DNA of 64,000 nucleotides from Stenotrophomonas africana (GCF_013004645.1 NZ_JABEME010000001.1:744001-808000), one strand, 5' to 3'. Numbered from the stretch's first letter, positions 36,008 to 44,958 are shown. The notes: a model not told the origin generated them from the sequence alone. Program-made: numbers and translations.

Positions 36008-36406
36008 TCAAACGCGCATAGCCCCATGTTTGAGCAGGAAGTTGCTGCCCCCGTTGATGGACAATTCTTTCATCGCCCCAATGATGAAGATCAGCCCAAT
36101 CCCCATGAACGGCAGACCGATGATGCCCAACACCAGCAGGAACAGTGACCCAAACGGTTCCTTCTTCCAGCAATAGGTCTTCCCCTCAGGCGTTGTAACG
36201 CCGTAGATGAAGTTTCCTTCGACGTAGAGCGTTGTCGGGCCGTTCGTGTAGACCGCTTTTTCAAGAAACGTGTTGATCCCAGCAGGCGCGCGGAATTTCG
36301 AATAGACGTTGCCACCGATTTCGATCACCGAGTACTGGCGAACGCCGTTCGGCCCGAACTGCGCATCGCCCAACAATGTGAGTTCACCCGTAATTTTGTA
36401 GCCCAT
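36008..36406 (-). CDS. Hypothetical membrane protein of the element
   Basis: 132 aa, unrecognised. An N-terminal beta-rich domain (KITGELTLLGDAQFGPNGVRQ, starting at residue 4) is followed by a hydrophobic helix or hairpin near 86-108 (LFLLVLGIIGLPFMGIGLIF). AAGGAG precedes the ATG. It starts 20 bp after the secreted-protein gene on the same strand, so the two probably form one transcript. Confidence 0.6.
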   Translation of the reverse strand: MGYKITGELTLLGDAQFGPNGVRQYSVIEIGGNVYSKFRAPAGINTFLEKAVYTNGPTTLYVEGNFIYGVTTPEGKTYCWKKEPFGSLFLLVLGIIGLPFMGIGLIFIIGAMKELSINGGSNFLLKHGAMRV

Positions 36407-36426
36407 ACCTGCTCCTTGGTGTGCGA

Positions 36427-37146
36427 TTAGCCACGGTTGCCGCTGGGCTCAAAGCCAGCGATCCACATGCGGTAGTCATAGAAGATGGACGCGTGCGACA
36501 GGTCGTTGCCCTGCCCGTAGAAGCCCGAAACCCACGCCGCGTTGATGACGATTTCGCGCATTTTGTCGCGCATGGGCTTATCCACATCGACTTGGAACAG
36601 CAGTCGAGGCGGATTGGGGCCGAGCGTGCGACTGCCGCCCGTAGTGGGAACGGCACCGAAGCGCGGCTGCGCGTTCAACAGTCCGACGAACCCGATTGAC
36701 CGGCCAAAGGTGCTGGTCTCCCCCAGGTCGTTGGCCTTGGTCAGTTTGGCGTCAGCGCAGGTCTTGAACGTCTCCTCCCGGGATGCCGTAGGACTGGTCC
36801 AGATCGTGGCCTTGACCGTCCAGCACGGCAGGTTCCGCCCGTATTCCACGAACGTGAGCGCCGCCCGGGGCCACTGCAAACGCCCTTGAATGGCTTGGTC
36901 GTGGTCTTCGTTGCGGAACAGCGTCGCAAACGTCTGCCCGCCACTGATCGGCGTGTACAGGCCCCCACCCCCTGCAAGGCTTCCGCCACCGTCGGGGTAC
37001 TCGATACGAAGACCCAACTTGTCTTTCACGCCCTTGAGGAACGCTCCAATCCCACCGGGTTTGGGGCCATCACGTTCAGCAGCCGCCTGCGCAAACACGC
37101 TTGCAGTGAGCGGCAACAGGCACACCGCCAACAAAGTCCGTTTCAT
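36427..37146 (-). CDS. Secreted hypothetical protein of the element
   Basis: 239 aa, unrecognised. A clear Sec signal peptide (MKRTLLAVCLLPLTASVFAQ, cleavage after AQA or FAQ) precedes a soluble domain with two cysteines (LPCWTV and KTCADA) that could form a disulfide in the periplasm. It is first in a two-gene unit with the membrane protein at 36008. An 18-bp motif 38 bp upstream is shared with the XRE regulator gene, suggesting common control. Confidence 0.65.
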   Translation of the reverse strand: MKRTLLAVCLLPLTASVFAQAAAERDGPKPGGIGAFLKGVKDKLGLRIEYPDGGGSLAGGGGLYTPISGGQTFATLFRNEDHDQAIQGRLQWPRAALTFVEYGRNLPCWTVKATIWTSPTASREETFKTCADAKLTKANDLGETSTFGRSIGFVGLLNAQPRFGAVPTTGGSRTLGPNPPRLLFQVDVDKPMRDKMREIVINAAWVSGFYGQGNDLSHASIFYDYRMWIAGFEPSGNRG

Positions 37147-37183
37147 CTTCTGCCCCCTCTCGGGCCGTTGTGGAGACCCGAGT

Positions 37184-37201
37184 CTACGATAAACGCAGAG
37201 T
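37184..37201. promoter_or_regulatory. Shared 18-bp operator-like motif, copy 1
   Basis: CTACGATAAACGCAGAGT, identical to the copy at 37627-37644. It contains the imperfect dyad CTACG-5 bp-CGCAG and lies about 38 bp upstream of the secreted-protein gene. Confidence 0.6.
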
Positions 37202-37241
37202 TGTGCGCACAGCCGATGTGTCAGGTATTTCCTGACAGCCG

Positions 37242-37565
37242 TCAGTCAATCAGGGTTGGGCCCACCAGCCGTCGCAAACGGCGCAGAAGCCGATCCTTGC
37301 TGGGATCGTCCAATTTTGCGTACATGAGGATCAGTCGCGCCATGCGGTCGTCCTCGGCAAAGAAAAACGGCAGCGGCACGCCGAGCGTGTCAGCGATCTG
37401 TTTGGCGCTTTCAATGTCCGGGGTGTGATGCCCCTTCTCATAGCGGCTAATTCGAGGCGAGCCCACGCTTTGATCCAGTCCGATCATTTCGCCCAACTTG
37501 ATCTGTGACAGCCCAGCCGCCAAGCGGGCCTGGCGCAATCGTGCCGCATAGATCGAGGAAGACAT
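37242..37565 (-). CDS. XRE-family transcriptional regulator
   Basis: A 107-aa protein. The helix-turn-helix spans about residues 6-62 (RLRQARLAAGLSQIKLGEMIG, then ISRYEKGHHTPDI and AKQIADTLGVPLPFFFAED). The C-terminal tail is Arg/Leu-rich. The start at 37565 (MSSSIYAARLRQAR) fits the family. It is the regulator of the neighbouring envelope pair on the same strand, and probably of itself, through the duplicated 18-bp motif. Confidence 0.88.
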   Translation of the reverse strand: MSSSIYAARLRQARLAAGLSQIKLGEMIGLDQSVGSPRISRYEKGHHTPDIESAKQIADTLGVPLPFFFAEDDRMARLILMYAKLDDPSKDRLLRRLRRLVGPTLID

Positions 37566-37626
37566 AGGCTGCGAGGGCTTTGCTAAGACAGCGACAAAGC
37601 ATGCCCACCCAGTGGCTCGAAGAATA

Positions 37627-37644
37627 CTACGATAAACGCAGAGT
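37627..37644. promoter_or_regulatory. Shared 18-bp operator-like motif, copy 2
   Basis: Same sequence and orientation as 37184-37201, about 62 bp upstream of the XRE regulator start. Confidence 0.6.
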
Positions 37645-37702
37645 GGTCCATCAAGATGGTTGGAGCCTACTTCGCCCCTTGATGAGGGCCAAAGAAAAAA
37701 CA

Positions 37703-37737
37703 ATAAACCCCACTTGACAAACAAGCGAGGTTTATTA
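37703..37737 (-). terminator. Hairpin with minus-strand T tract
   Basis: AATAAACC and GGTTTATT close a longer, partly paired stem. On the minus strand the hairpin is followed by GTTTTTTCTTTG, so it can end leftward transcripts arriving from the integrase or the structured region. Confidence 0.6.
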
Positions 37738-38001
37738 TTTTGAATATATGGCCCCAAGGTTTTACCGACCTTGAGGCGAGTAAAGCAAAGCGCAATTTGC
37801 AATACCCAAGCGTTCGCTCCTGTTAATTCAACTTAGCGAAACATTGCAAAAAGTCAATTACCTTACCCGCCTCTATGTCGATCACCTGCAAGGCCTGCGG
37901 ATACCGAACATACGTCCCGCCTTGTAGTGAGTGGTGAAAAACCCACGTGAGGAAGCACAAGGTCTAAGAATTGGAATTCTGAGAACACGGTCATAGGTAT
38001 C

Positions 38002-38360
38002 GCCATTTTTCACCCCACTAGGGTGACAATGGCAACGCGCGCTAGACGGGCCTGAGCGCGGTCCAAGAGAAGAGCACGGCGCCTGTAGTCGTGTGGGGTG
38101 ACTGGTGGCATGAACACCCCAGGCGTGGAAACACGTCAGGCCGATGTAAGTCCATCGGGACAGTATCTCAAGCACGTCAAACTTCTTTTTGGGTTTGCCT
38201 AGGGGCACCTATTACCCGCAGCGCGCCCGCAAACCGACGTTGTGCATAAGGCCGGTAGGCCCGAAGCAAAGCGAAGGTGACACGGCGGCGCCAGCCCGCA
38301 GTGTCGGCGGTGGGGGAGCGCCGCCAGGCGCGGGGGGAGGGGAACGCTCCCCTCCCCCGC
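38002..38360. other. Gene-free segment dense in nested inverted repeats; candidate structured RNA or origin
   Basis: Paired segments: GCCATT/AATGGC enclosing CACCC/GGGTG (38002-38033); GGCCTGA/TCAGGCC (38049-38055 with 38136-38142) enclosing GGGGTG/CACCCC and CGTG-GAAA-CACG; CCGATG/CATCGG just after; GGCGGCGC/GCGCCGCC (38284-38291 with 38318-38325); and a G/C hairpin at 38331-38358. No ORF in 37803-38557 looks coding. It could be a noncoding RNA, a replication or transfer origin, or recombination directionality sites. Confidence 0.5.
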
Positions 38361-38557
38361 TTGTCACGGCAGGCAAGTAAGCCAGCGCGGTTCAGCAACG
38401 GGGTACAGCGTGCATGCGGCCAGCCCGTAGGGGGGCGCTCGTCCCGCGAGGAGGCTTCAAAGCCAACCCCCTTCCGACGACGCCCCCACCCTTGGGGGCT
38501 GTCGGGTCTTTGTGGAGTATTCACACGCGGGGACAGAGCCCCGCACGCATCCGCGCC

Positions 38558-40009
38558 TTATTCAGGAGCAAACAGCGGGGCCAGCGCGGCGATATTTACC
38601 ACCCCGGCTTCTGCCCAGTTCAACGCCGGAAAACATTGCGCGGACAGTACAGCCGGACAAATCTTCTTGCCGTACACGGCGGAATGGTCGTCATCAGTTT
38701 CCCGCCCGCCCTCATGCCCAACGTAGGCAACGCGGTACTCCTTCCCCACCAATGCGTCTTGCATCCGCTGGATGACGGTCTTGCGGAAACTGTGCAAGCC
38801 AATGCGCCCTTCCCCACGCGCGGAAATTTTCAGCGTTTCGCTCAGAAGATGACTGAACGCCTTCTGCGGTCCGTTGGCCGGGCCGTTCTTTGCGTCAAAC
38901 GTGAGATTGGGGAACAACTTGCTTTCGCCCCTTCCCCGCAAACGCTCCACAAGCGCCCACAGGCCCAGTCCCAACAGGTCCGGATGAATTGGAATGACGC
39001 GTTCGCTTGCTTCGGTCTTTAGGCTCTTGTCTTGGCCCTCGGTGGTGATGTGGATGCACTTGACGCCATCCACCACTTTGAAATCCTCCAATTCCAACTG
39101 CGCGATCTCATTGCTGCGCGCCCCGGTGTACAACGCAATCACCGCCACCCAGCGCGACGACTGCCGCCGCATGGCCTTAAGCGCCGTGTAACTAAAAATC
39201 AACTTCAGTTGTGGCAGGTCGAAGGGCTGCCAGCCGGTCTTTTTGGATTGCAAGCGTTTGGCCTTCTTGCTGATTTTGATGTGACCTCGGGCAATGTTGT
39301 CGCCCTTAGGGTAGTAGCCCGCCGCCATGGCCCAGTCAAAGAACAACGACAGCCACCGCGTCTTGGTCTCAATGTAACTGTCCGCCAGCGGCTTACCGGT
39401 TCGCTCGGCGGGTGTCTGTTTGAGGTGGATAACCCACTCAGCGCAATCAGTCTTGGACAGGTCACCGAGCGCCACGCGCGCGGGAGAGCGCTTGCGCGTG
39501 GAGTTCTTCCACGCCACAAACGCCTGCACCGCTTCTAGTTTCTGGCCTGGAGTTTTGCGTGCCCCGCTGGTCAGGGTCTTGGCCCATTTTTCAACAGCCA
39601 TCTCCAGCGCAATACGCTGGCTGGGAGCCAGAGGCGCACCGCCGACAGCAGTCACGCCATTGGCGTTCAAAAGACGGACGGCCTCGACGGCCGCTGCGTT
39701 GTCCTGCGCCGATCCGTCCGTTTTGACCGAGTAGCCATGGGGCCCAGCGACGACTTCAAAGTCGGCCCGCCCCTTCTGCGCGCTGCGCAGCAATTCGTCC
39801 ACGCTCTTTGCCATATCGCCCCCTTGTGCAGCCACAGCATAGCGGGAGGCGAGCACAAGGGCTTGCAGATGCGCCACACGGGCGTCGCGCGTTCCGAGCG
39901 AGCGCTTCACCACCTTCAGGCCCAATGGGCCTTGGAAGCGCTTAGGGACCTTCCAGCGGAAGTGATACACGCCAGTGGATGAAACAACGAGATAGTTCGG
40001 CAATCGCAT
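38558..40009 (-). CDS. Tyrosine-type site-specific integrase
   Basis: A 483-aa recombinase. The N-terminal arm-binding/DUF6538-like part begins MRLPNYLVVSSTGVYHFRW. The C-terminal catalytic domain shows Arg in YTGARSNEIAQL, HxxR as LHSFRKTV, a later His in VGHEGG and the nucleophile Tyr in SAVYGKK. It lies 75 bp from attR and just downstream of tRNA-Ser on the same strand, the usual placement. The start at 40009 was chosen by the domain N-terminus. Confidence 0.93.
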   Translation of the reverse strand: MRLPNYLVVSSTGVYHFRWKVPKRFQGPLGLKVVKRSLGTRDARVAHLQALVLASRYAVAAQGGDMAKSVDELLRSAQKGRADFEVVAGPHGYSVKTDGSAQDNAAAVEAVRLLNANGVTAVGGAPLAPSQRIALEMAVEKWAKTLTSGARKTPGQKLEAVQAFVAWKNSTRKRSPARVALGDLSKTDCAEWVIHLKQTPAERTGKPLADSYIETKTRWLSLFFDWAMAAGYYPKGDNIARGHIKISKKAKRLQSKKTGWQPFDLPQLKLIFSYTALKAMRRQSSRWVAVIALYTGARSNEIAQLELEDFKVVDGVKCIHITTEGQDKSLKTEASERVIPIHPDLLGLGLWALVERLRGRGESKLFPNLTFDAKNGPANGPQKAFSHLLSETLKISARGEGRIGLHSFRKTVIQRMQDALVGKEYRVAYVGHEGGRETDDDHSAVYGKKICPAVLSAQCFPALNWAEAGVVNIAALAPLFAPE

Positions 40010-40084
40010 GAGTGTCCAAGCGAGTGCCCAAGAGCCCCAAAACAGAAACGCCCGCAAGTCATTGACTGGCGGGCGCTTCGTTCA

Positions 40085-40104
40085 ATCTGGCGGAGAGGGG
40101 GGGA
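40085..40104. other. attR core repeat
   Basis: This 20-bp match to attL lies inside the 3' end of tRNA-Ser(CGA), so the tRNA stays intact after integration. Confidence 0.9.
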
Positions 40105-40178
40105 TTCGAACCCCCGAGGCGCTATAAACGCCTGCCTGATTTCGAGTCAGGTACATTCAACCACTCTGCCACCTCTCC
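40088..40178 (-). tRNA. tRNA-Ser(CGA), integration target
   Basis: A 91-nt class II tRNA: the anticodon stem-loop CTGACTCGAAATCAG gives anticodon CGA, there is a long variable arm, the T arm is GGGGGTTCGAATCCCCC and CCA is encoded. The integrase follows 78 bp downstream without an evident terminator. Confidence 0.95.
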
Positions 40179-40342
40179 GGGTGGTCCCCGGCGGACCGGG
40201 GACGCGCATCATACGAGGAAGTGAGGCCGACGACAAGTCATTCCGGCCAACGAAGTGAAAATTTCCTGAGCGCATGCCTTGCCGGATGCGTGCAGCCACC
40301 CGATGATGCCTGTCTCCCCAGCAACACCCCGCCCCAGCCCCC

Positions 40343-41047
40343 ATGATCGAATTCGGACACCTCACCCACCCCGGCATGCGCCGCGAGCTCAACGAGGACA
40401 CCTACTACGGTGACAGCGAGCTGGCCCTGTGGCTGGTGGCCGATGGCATGGGCGGGCACGCCTGCGGCGAAGTGGCCAGCGCGCTGGCGCGCGAAACCAT
40501 CGTGCGCGAAATCCGCCGCGGCGCGCCGCTGGCGCAGGCCATCCGCACCGCGGACGAAGAGATCATCCGCGCCTCGCGCCGTCGCAATGACACACTGCCG
40601 ATGGGCACCACCGTGGTCGCTGCGCGCGTGCAGGGCAACCGCTATGAAGTGGCGTGGGTCGGCGACAGCCGCGCCTACCTTTGGCGCGACGGCCAACTGG
40701 CCCAGCTCAGCCAGGACCACAGCGTGGTGCAGGAACTGGTCGCGCAGGGCAACCTGACCGCCGAACAGGCGCGCGCGCATCCGCATCGCAACGTGGTCAC
40801 CCAGGCACTGGGCGTGACCGATCCGGCGCATCTGAACGTGGCCACCACCAGTGGTGAGCTGCGCCCCGGCATGCAGCTGCTGCTATGCAGTGACGGCCTC
40901 ACCGAGGAAGTGGACGACCGCGGCATCGCCCGCACCCTCGCCTTCGAGGATGCCAGCGCACAGGAATGCGTGGACACGTTGGTCGCGGCCGCGCTCGACG
41001 GCGGCGGGCGCGACAACATCAGCGTGATCCTGGTGCGCTGCCATTAA
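40343..41047 (+). CDS. PP2C-family Ser/Thr protein phosphatase
   Basis: A 234-aa PPM phosphatase with all main motifs: RRELNEDTYYG near 13, VADGMGGHACGE near 33, TLPMGTTVVAA, VGDSRAYLW, LLCSDGLTEEV and GGRDNISVILV. These supply the aspartates for the dinuclear metal centre. There is no transmembrane or sensor domain, as for stand-alone Stp-like enzymes. A SMAG repeat follows the stop. Confidence 0.93.
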   Translation: MIEFGHLTHPGMRRELNEDTYYGDSELALWLVADGMGGHACGEVASALARETIVREIRRGAPLAQAIRTADEEIIRASRRRNDTLPMGTTVVAARVQGNRYEVAWVGDSRAYLWRDGQLAQLSQDHSVVQELVAQGNLTAEQARAHPHRNVVTQALGVTDPAHLNVATTSGELRPGMQLLLCSDGLTEEVDDRGIARTLAFEDASAQECVDTLVAAALDGGGRDNISVILVRCH

Positions 41048-41050
41048 CCG

Positions 41051-41075
41051 GTAGATCCACGCCATGCGTGGATAC
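41051..41075. repeat. SMAG-like element
   Basis: GTAGATCCACGCCATGCGTG with its completing arm GATAC, 3 bp after the PP2C stop. Confidence 0.7.
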
Positions 41076-41116
41076 GGCACTGCCGGCCCGCGGCGCGCAC
41101 CACCCCATCCCGGGCA

Positions 41117-41848
41117 TTACGTGCTGGCGGGTTCTTCCACCTTCGGGCCATCCCACAGCGCGTGGCCAGCCTTCTTGCGCAGCCGCTCCAGTCGGGCGGC
41201 ATGCGCTTCCAGTTCCGACGGCGTGGCCACCACGCGTGGGCGCGGCAGCAGCTTGCTGGTATCGAAGGCATGCAGCGCCGCACCGGCGCCACCGCCATCG
41301 TCATCGCCCAGGCCGAAACCGATTTCCTCCTGGCCCGAGGTCAGCGCGATATAGACATCGCCCAGGATCTGCGCATCGAGCAGGCCGCCATGCAGTGCAC
41401 GGTGCGAGTTGTCCACGCCCAGCCGCTTGCACAGCGCATCCAGCGAATTGCGCTGGCCCGGGAAGCGCTCGCGCGCCATCACCAGGGTATCGATCACGGT
41501 GCAGCGGTCGGTGATCTTCCCGTACTGCGGCCCGAGCAGCGACAGCTCGTTGTCGAGGAAGCCGAGGTCGAACGCCGCGTTGTGGATGATCAGCTCGGCG
41601 CCATCGATGAAGGCCAGGAACTCGTCGGCGATCTGCGCGAAGTCCGGCTTGTCATCGAGGAATTCCAGGGTCAGGCCGGTGACTTCCTGCGCGCCCTGTT
41701 CGAACTCACAGTCGGGCTTGATGTACTGGTGATAGTTGTTGCCGGTCGGGCGGCGCTTGAACAGCTCCACGCAGCCGATTTCGACGATGCGGTTGCCCTT
41801 CTTCCACTCCAGGCCGGTGGTTTCGGTATCGAGGATGATCTGACGCAT
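41117..41848 (-). CDS. dnaQ: DNA polymerase III epsilon subunit (3'-5' proofreading exonuclease)
   Basis: A 243-aa DEDD exonuclease. ExoI is LDTETTGLEW (Asp7, Glu9), ExoII is IHNAAFDLGFLDNEL, and ExoIII is HRALHGGLLDAQIL. A C-terminal tail after about residue 180 would bind the alpha subunit. It follows rnhA by 4 bp, the conserved rnhA-dnaQ pair, here codirectional rather than divergent. Confidence 0.97.
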   Translation of the reverse strand: MRQIILDTETTGLEWKKGNRIVEIGCVELFKRRPTGNNYHQYIKPDCEFEQGAQEVTGLTLEFLDDKPDFAQIADEFLAFIDGAELIIHNAAFDLGFLDNELSLLGPQYGKITDRCTVIDTLVMARERFPGQRNSLDALCKRLGVDNSHRALHGGLLDAQILGDVYIALTSGQEEIGFGLGDDDGGGAGAALHAFDTSKLLPRPRVVATPSELEAHAARLERLRKKAGHALWDGPKVEEPAST

Positions 41849-41852
41849 GGGC

Positions 41853-42305
41853 TCAGTTTACCGGGCTGGCGTCGCGGATCTGGATCGCCGCGTTGCGGGC
41901 CAGGGTGTCCACCCGCTCATTGTCCGGATCGCCGGAGTGGCCTTTCACCCACCGCCAGTCGATCTGATGCCGCAGCGTGGCCGCCTGCAGGCGCTCCCAC
42001 AGCTCACGGTTCTTCACCGGATCGCCGCCGGCGGTCTTCCAGTTCTTGCGGATCCAGCCCGGCATCCACTGGGTCAGGCCCTGCCGCACGTACTGCGAAT
42101 CGGTATAGAGCACGATGTTGCACGGCTCGGTCAGCGACTCCAGCCCGGAAATGGCCGCCATCAGTTCCATCCGGTTGTTGGTGGTGTGGGCCTCGCCACC
42201 GCTCAGTTCGCGCTCGTGGCCCTTGTAGCGCAGCAGCGCAGCCCAGCCGCCGGGGCCGGGATTGCCAAGGCAGGAACCGTCGGTGTGGATTTCGATGGTT
42301 TTCAA
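41853..42305 (-). CDS. rnhA: Ribonuclease HI
   Basis: A 150-aa RNase HI that cuts RNA in RNA-DNA hybrids. Catalytic acids are visible in [15 protein letters not shown] (Asp9), [17 protein letters not shown] and NERVDTLAR, with the basic handle region [20 protein letters not shown]. Length is normal. It is the middle gene of the yafS-rnhA-dnaQ run. Confidence 0.97.
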   Translation of the reverse strand: MKTIEIHTDGSCLGNPGPGGWAALLRYKGHERELSGGEAHTTNNRMELMAAISGLESLTEPCNIVLYTDSQYVRQGLTQWMPGWIRKNWKTAGGDPVKNRELWERLQAATLRHQIDWRWVKGHSGDPDNERVDTLARNAAIQIRDASPVN

Positions 42306-42318
42306 TACAACTCCAGAA

Positions 42319-42963
42319 TCAGGTAGCTACGGTGCCGTGCCAGCGCACCGGCAGCGGTTTCGGCCCAGGCAGGGCCAGCGTGCGTTTTTCCGCATGGAAC
42401 AGGCAGGCCGCGCGCAGCGGCGCCCAGCCTGCGGGCCGGCGACTGCCCTCGCCGCGCCAGAGCGGGCCCAGGTAACGCATATCGTCGCACTCCAGCCCAT
42501 GACGGCTGAGCAGCAGGCGGATCCGCTGCGGCGTGCGCACCACCAGCCCATGCTGGCGCCAGCGCGTGCGATACGGGCTGAACGGATTGAGGCTGCTCAG
42601 CCACAGATGGCCGCCCGGCATCAGAACGCGTTCGCACTCGTCGAGGAGCCGGTCAGCATCGGTCGCGGTGACATGCTGCAGCACGATCGCATTGACGCTT
42701 TCATTGGCCAGCGGCAATGGCAGCGCACAACGGGTGTCGCCGGCATAGCCCTGCCCCTGCCGGAACAGGCGCAGACCGCGCCCGCCCAGCTGTGCGTCGT
42801 CCAGCCAGGCCGCACTTGGTGCGATCCACAGCCAGGGCTGCGCCGGCAGCACCGACAGCTGCGGCAGCAGCAATTGCCGCTCCAGCACGCGCAAGGCCTC
42901 CGCCGGCTCAGTGTCGAACCACGGGGTCTGGCTCGCTTGACGGGTGCTCTGCAGCGCGGGCAT
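42319..42963 (-). CDS. YafS-like class I methyltransferase
   Basis: A 214-aa protein with the methyltransferase core [16 protein letters not shown] (motif IV region near 84) and [19 protein letters not shown] (motif VI region), but a poor glycine-rich SAM loop. In E. coli yafS lies between gloB and rnhA, exactly as here, which supports the assignment. The substrate is unknown. Only 11 bp separate its start from that of gloB. Confidence 0.75.
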   Translation of the reverse strand: MPALQSTRQASQTPWFDTEPAEALRVLERQLLLPQLSVLPAQPWLWIAPSAAWLDDAQLGGRGLRLFRQGQGYAGDTRCALPLPLANESVNAIVLQHVTATDADRLLDECERVLMPGGHLWLSSLNPFSPYRTRWRQHGLVVRTPQRIRLLLSRHGLECDDMRYLGPLWRGEGSRRPAGWAPLRAACLFHAEKRTLALPGPKPLPVRWHGTVAT

Positions 42964-42974
42964 GGTCCAATTCT

Positions 42975-43739
42975 ATGCGACTGACCGCCCTGCCCGCATT
43001 TGCGGATAACTACATCTGGACGCTGATCGACAACGATGGCGCCGCCGTGGTCGTTGACCCCGGTGACGCCGCGCCGGTGCTCGCGCTGGCCGATCAGGGC
43101 CTGCACGTGGACACGATCCTGCTTACCCATCACCACGACGACCACATCGGTGGCGTGCCGGCATTGCAGGCACGTTTCCCCGGCGTGCGGGTTGTCGCGC
43201 CGGTCGAAGAACGCATTCCCACCGCAACCGAGCGGGTCGGCGAAGGTGAACGCGTTCAGGCACTGGGCCGGACGTTCCACGTACTATCCGTGCCCGGGCA
43301 TACCCGCAGCCACATCGCGTTTCACACTGCTGAACATCTTTTCAGCGGAGATTCGTTGTTCAGCCTGGGCTGTGGACGCCTGTTCGAAGGTACGCCGTCC
43401 CAGCTGCTGGCATCGATGCGCAAGCTGGGTGCCCTGCCCGCGCAACTGCTGCTTTGTTGCGCTCATGAGTACACCGTGTCAAATGCCGTCTTCGCGCGGC
43501 ATGTCGACCCCGCCAACGCTGCCTTGTGGCAGCGCCAAGAGGAGGCTTTGGCCATGCGCCGCGATGACCGTTCCACCCTGCCGGTAACCCTGGCCAACGA
43601 ATTCGACTGCAATCCCTTCCTGCGTGTGCACGCGGCGCCTATCCGTGCGTCGGTGTCGGCACACCTGGGCCGTGACGTCGTGGACGACGTCGACGTGATG
43701 GCCGGTCTCCGGCACTGGAAAGACGGCTTCCGCGCATGA
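42975..43739 (+). CDS. gloB: Hydroxyacylglutathione hydrolase (glyoxalase II)
   Basis: A 254-aa MBL-fold hydrolase that releases lactate from S-lactoylglutathione in methylglyoxal detoxification. The metal motif [11 protein letters not shown] is near 51-61, with [26 protein letters not shown] and CCAHEYT following. The start is [15 protein letters not shown] at 42975. Its stop overlaps the mltD-like start by 4 bp (ATGA). Confidence 0.95.
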   Translation: MRLTALPAFADNYIWTLIDNDGAAVVVDPGDAAPVLALADQGLHVDTILLTHHHDDHIGGVPALQARFPGVRVVAPVEERIPTATERVGEGERVQALGRTFHVLSVPGHTRSHIAFHTAEHLFSGDSLFSLGCGRLFEGTPSQLLASMRKLGALPAQLLLCCAHEYTVSNAVFARHVDPANAALWQRQEEALAMRRDDRSTLPVTLANEFDCNPFLRVHAAPIRASVSAHLGRDVVDDVDVMAGLRHWKDGFRA

Positions 43740-44935
43740 TGCGCCGAAGTCTGCCGCTGGCCCTGGGCCTTGTCCTGGGGTTGGCCGGAACCGCGGGCGC
43801 GCAGTCGCTGGGCGCTGGGATCAGCCAGAACCTGACCGCCGCTGCGGCCCTGCCGCTGGACGCTTCAGCGCTGCCCGCCGCTTCGGTGCGCAACGGCCAG
43901 GAGATCTTCACCAGCTTCCGCGACGGCCTGGCCGAGCCCAGCTGCGATGCCGAGGCCACCAGCCCCCGCTGGCAGAAGCAGTTCGCCCACGCCCCCTCGC
44001 GCCTGGCCAACCAGGATGACGATGCGCTGGTGCTGTTCGGCTATGTGGTCGAAGAGCTGCGCAAGGCCAACCTGCCCACCGAATTCGCGCTCATTCCCTT
44101 CGTGGAAAGCGGCTATCGGCCCAATGCCCGCAACGGCAGCGGCCCGACCGGCCTGTGGCAGTTCATCGCCACCACCGCACGCAACCATCGCGTGCCGATG
44201 GCCAACGGCTACGACGGCCGCCTGTCGGCGGTTGATTCGACCCAGGCCGCGGTGCGCTACCTGAAGACCCTGCACGGCATGTTCGGCGGCGACTGGCGAC
44301 TGGCCACCATGGCCTACAACGCCGGCGAGTACCGGGTGCTGCAGTCCATGCGCAAGGCCGGCATGAACGCGCAGAACGCCAAGCCCTCGGCATTGCCGGG
44401 CCTGTCGCCGGTCACTCATGCCTACGTCGAGAAGCTGCACGCCCTGGCCTGCGTGCTGGAAGACGTGGAAGACCAGCCGGGCGTGATGGCCTCGCTGGAC
44501 CGCACCGTGCCGGTGCTGAAGGACCACACCCTGCCCGCGGGCACCAGCGTCCAGCAGTGGGCCGCACAGCGCGCCCTGGACCCGGCGAAGATCGCCCGCC
44601 TGAACCCGGCGTTGGCCTCGGGTGGCCGCGCCTCCGGCACCACCCGTGTGCTGGCCCCTGTCTCGGCTGCCAATGCGACGGTGGCGGACACTGCATCTGC
44701 CCTGGTCGCCAGCGCTGCGCCAGTCGCCACGGCGGCACCGACGCCACAGGTGGCCAAGACCGTGGCCGCGATCGCCGACCGTCCGCGCAGCCGCCGCCAC
44801 ACCGTGCGTGATGGCGAATCGGCCTGGACCATTGCCCGCCGCTACGGCATGCCGGTAAAGGCGCTGCTATCGCTGAACGGTCTGAGTGGCAGCAGCGTGC
44901 TGAAGCCGGGCGCGGTACTGCGCGTCGAAGACTGA
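43736..44935 (+). CDS. mltD: MltD-like membrane-bound/periplasmic lytic transglycosylase with LysM
   Basis: A 399-aa protein. A signal peptide ([21 protein letters not shown]) precedes an SLT domain with catalytic Glu in [10 protein letters not shown] near 116 and GPTGLWQFI plus [10 protein letters not shown]. One C-terminal LysM ([17 protein letters not shown], about 353-396) binds peptidoglycan. E. coli MltD has a lipobox and two LysM; here I see no lipobox Cys and only one LysM. Adjacency to gloB is conserved. Confidence 0.9.
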   Translation: MMRRSLPLALGLVLGLAGTAGAQSLGAGISQNLTAAAALPLDASALPAASVRNGQEIFTSFRDGLAEPSCDAEATSPRWQKQFAHAPSRLANQDDDALVLFGYVVEELRKANLPTEFALIPFVESGYRPNARNGSGPTGLWQFIATTARNHRVPMANGYDGRLSAVDSTQAAVRYLKTLHGMFGGDWRLATMAYNAGEYRVLQSMRKAGMNAQNAKPSALPGLSPVTHAYVEKLHALACVLEDVEDQPGVMASLDRTVPVLKDHTLPAGTSVQQWAAQRALDPAKIARLNPALASGGRASGTTRVLAPVSAANATVADTASALVASAAPVATAAPTPQVAKTVAAIADRPRSRRHTVRDGESAWTIARRYGMPVKALLSLNGLSGSSVLKPGAVLRVED

Positions 44936-44958
44936 CGCGCAGGCCAAGTGCCTCCCGT

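Larger units (their letters stand above)
31331..40104. mobile_element. Integrative mobilizable element in tRNA-Ser(CGA), about 8.75 kb
   Basis: Perfect 20-bp direct repeats bound the element, and the right one restores the 3' end of tRNA-Ser. It holds an integrase next to attR, a MobA/MobL relaxase, a TraD-like gene and a relaxase-upstream gap where oriT would lie. There are no type IV secretion genes, so transfer would need a helper. Cargo comprises a zinc-ribbon membrane protein, a membrane protein plus caspase-fold protease, two envelope proteins and an XRE regulator. Parts, especially 34780-35960, are visibly AT-richer than the chromosome. Confidence 0.92.

Noticed and set aside
37882..38524. 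Two minus-strand frames (108 and 115 aa) upstream of the XRE gene
   Set aside because: They are Arg/Pro/Ser-rich with no ribosome site or domain, and they overlap dense inverted repeats better explained as noncoding structure.
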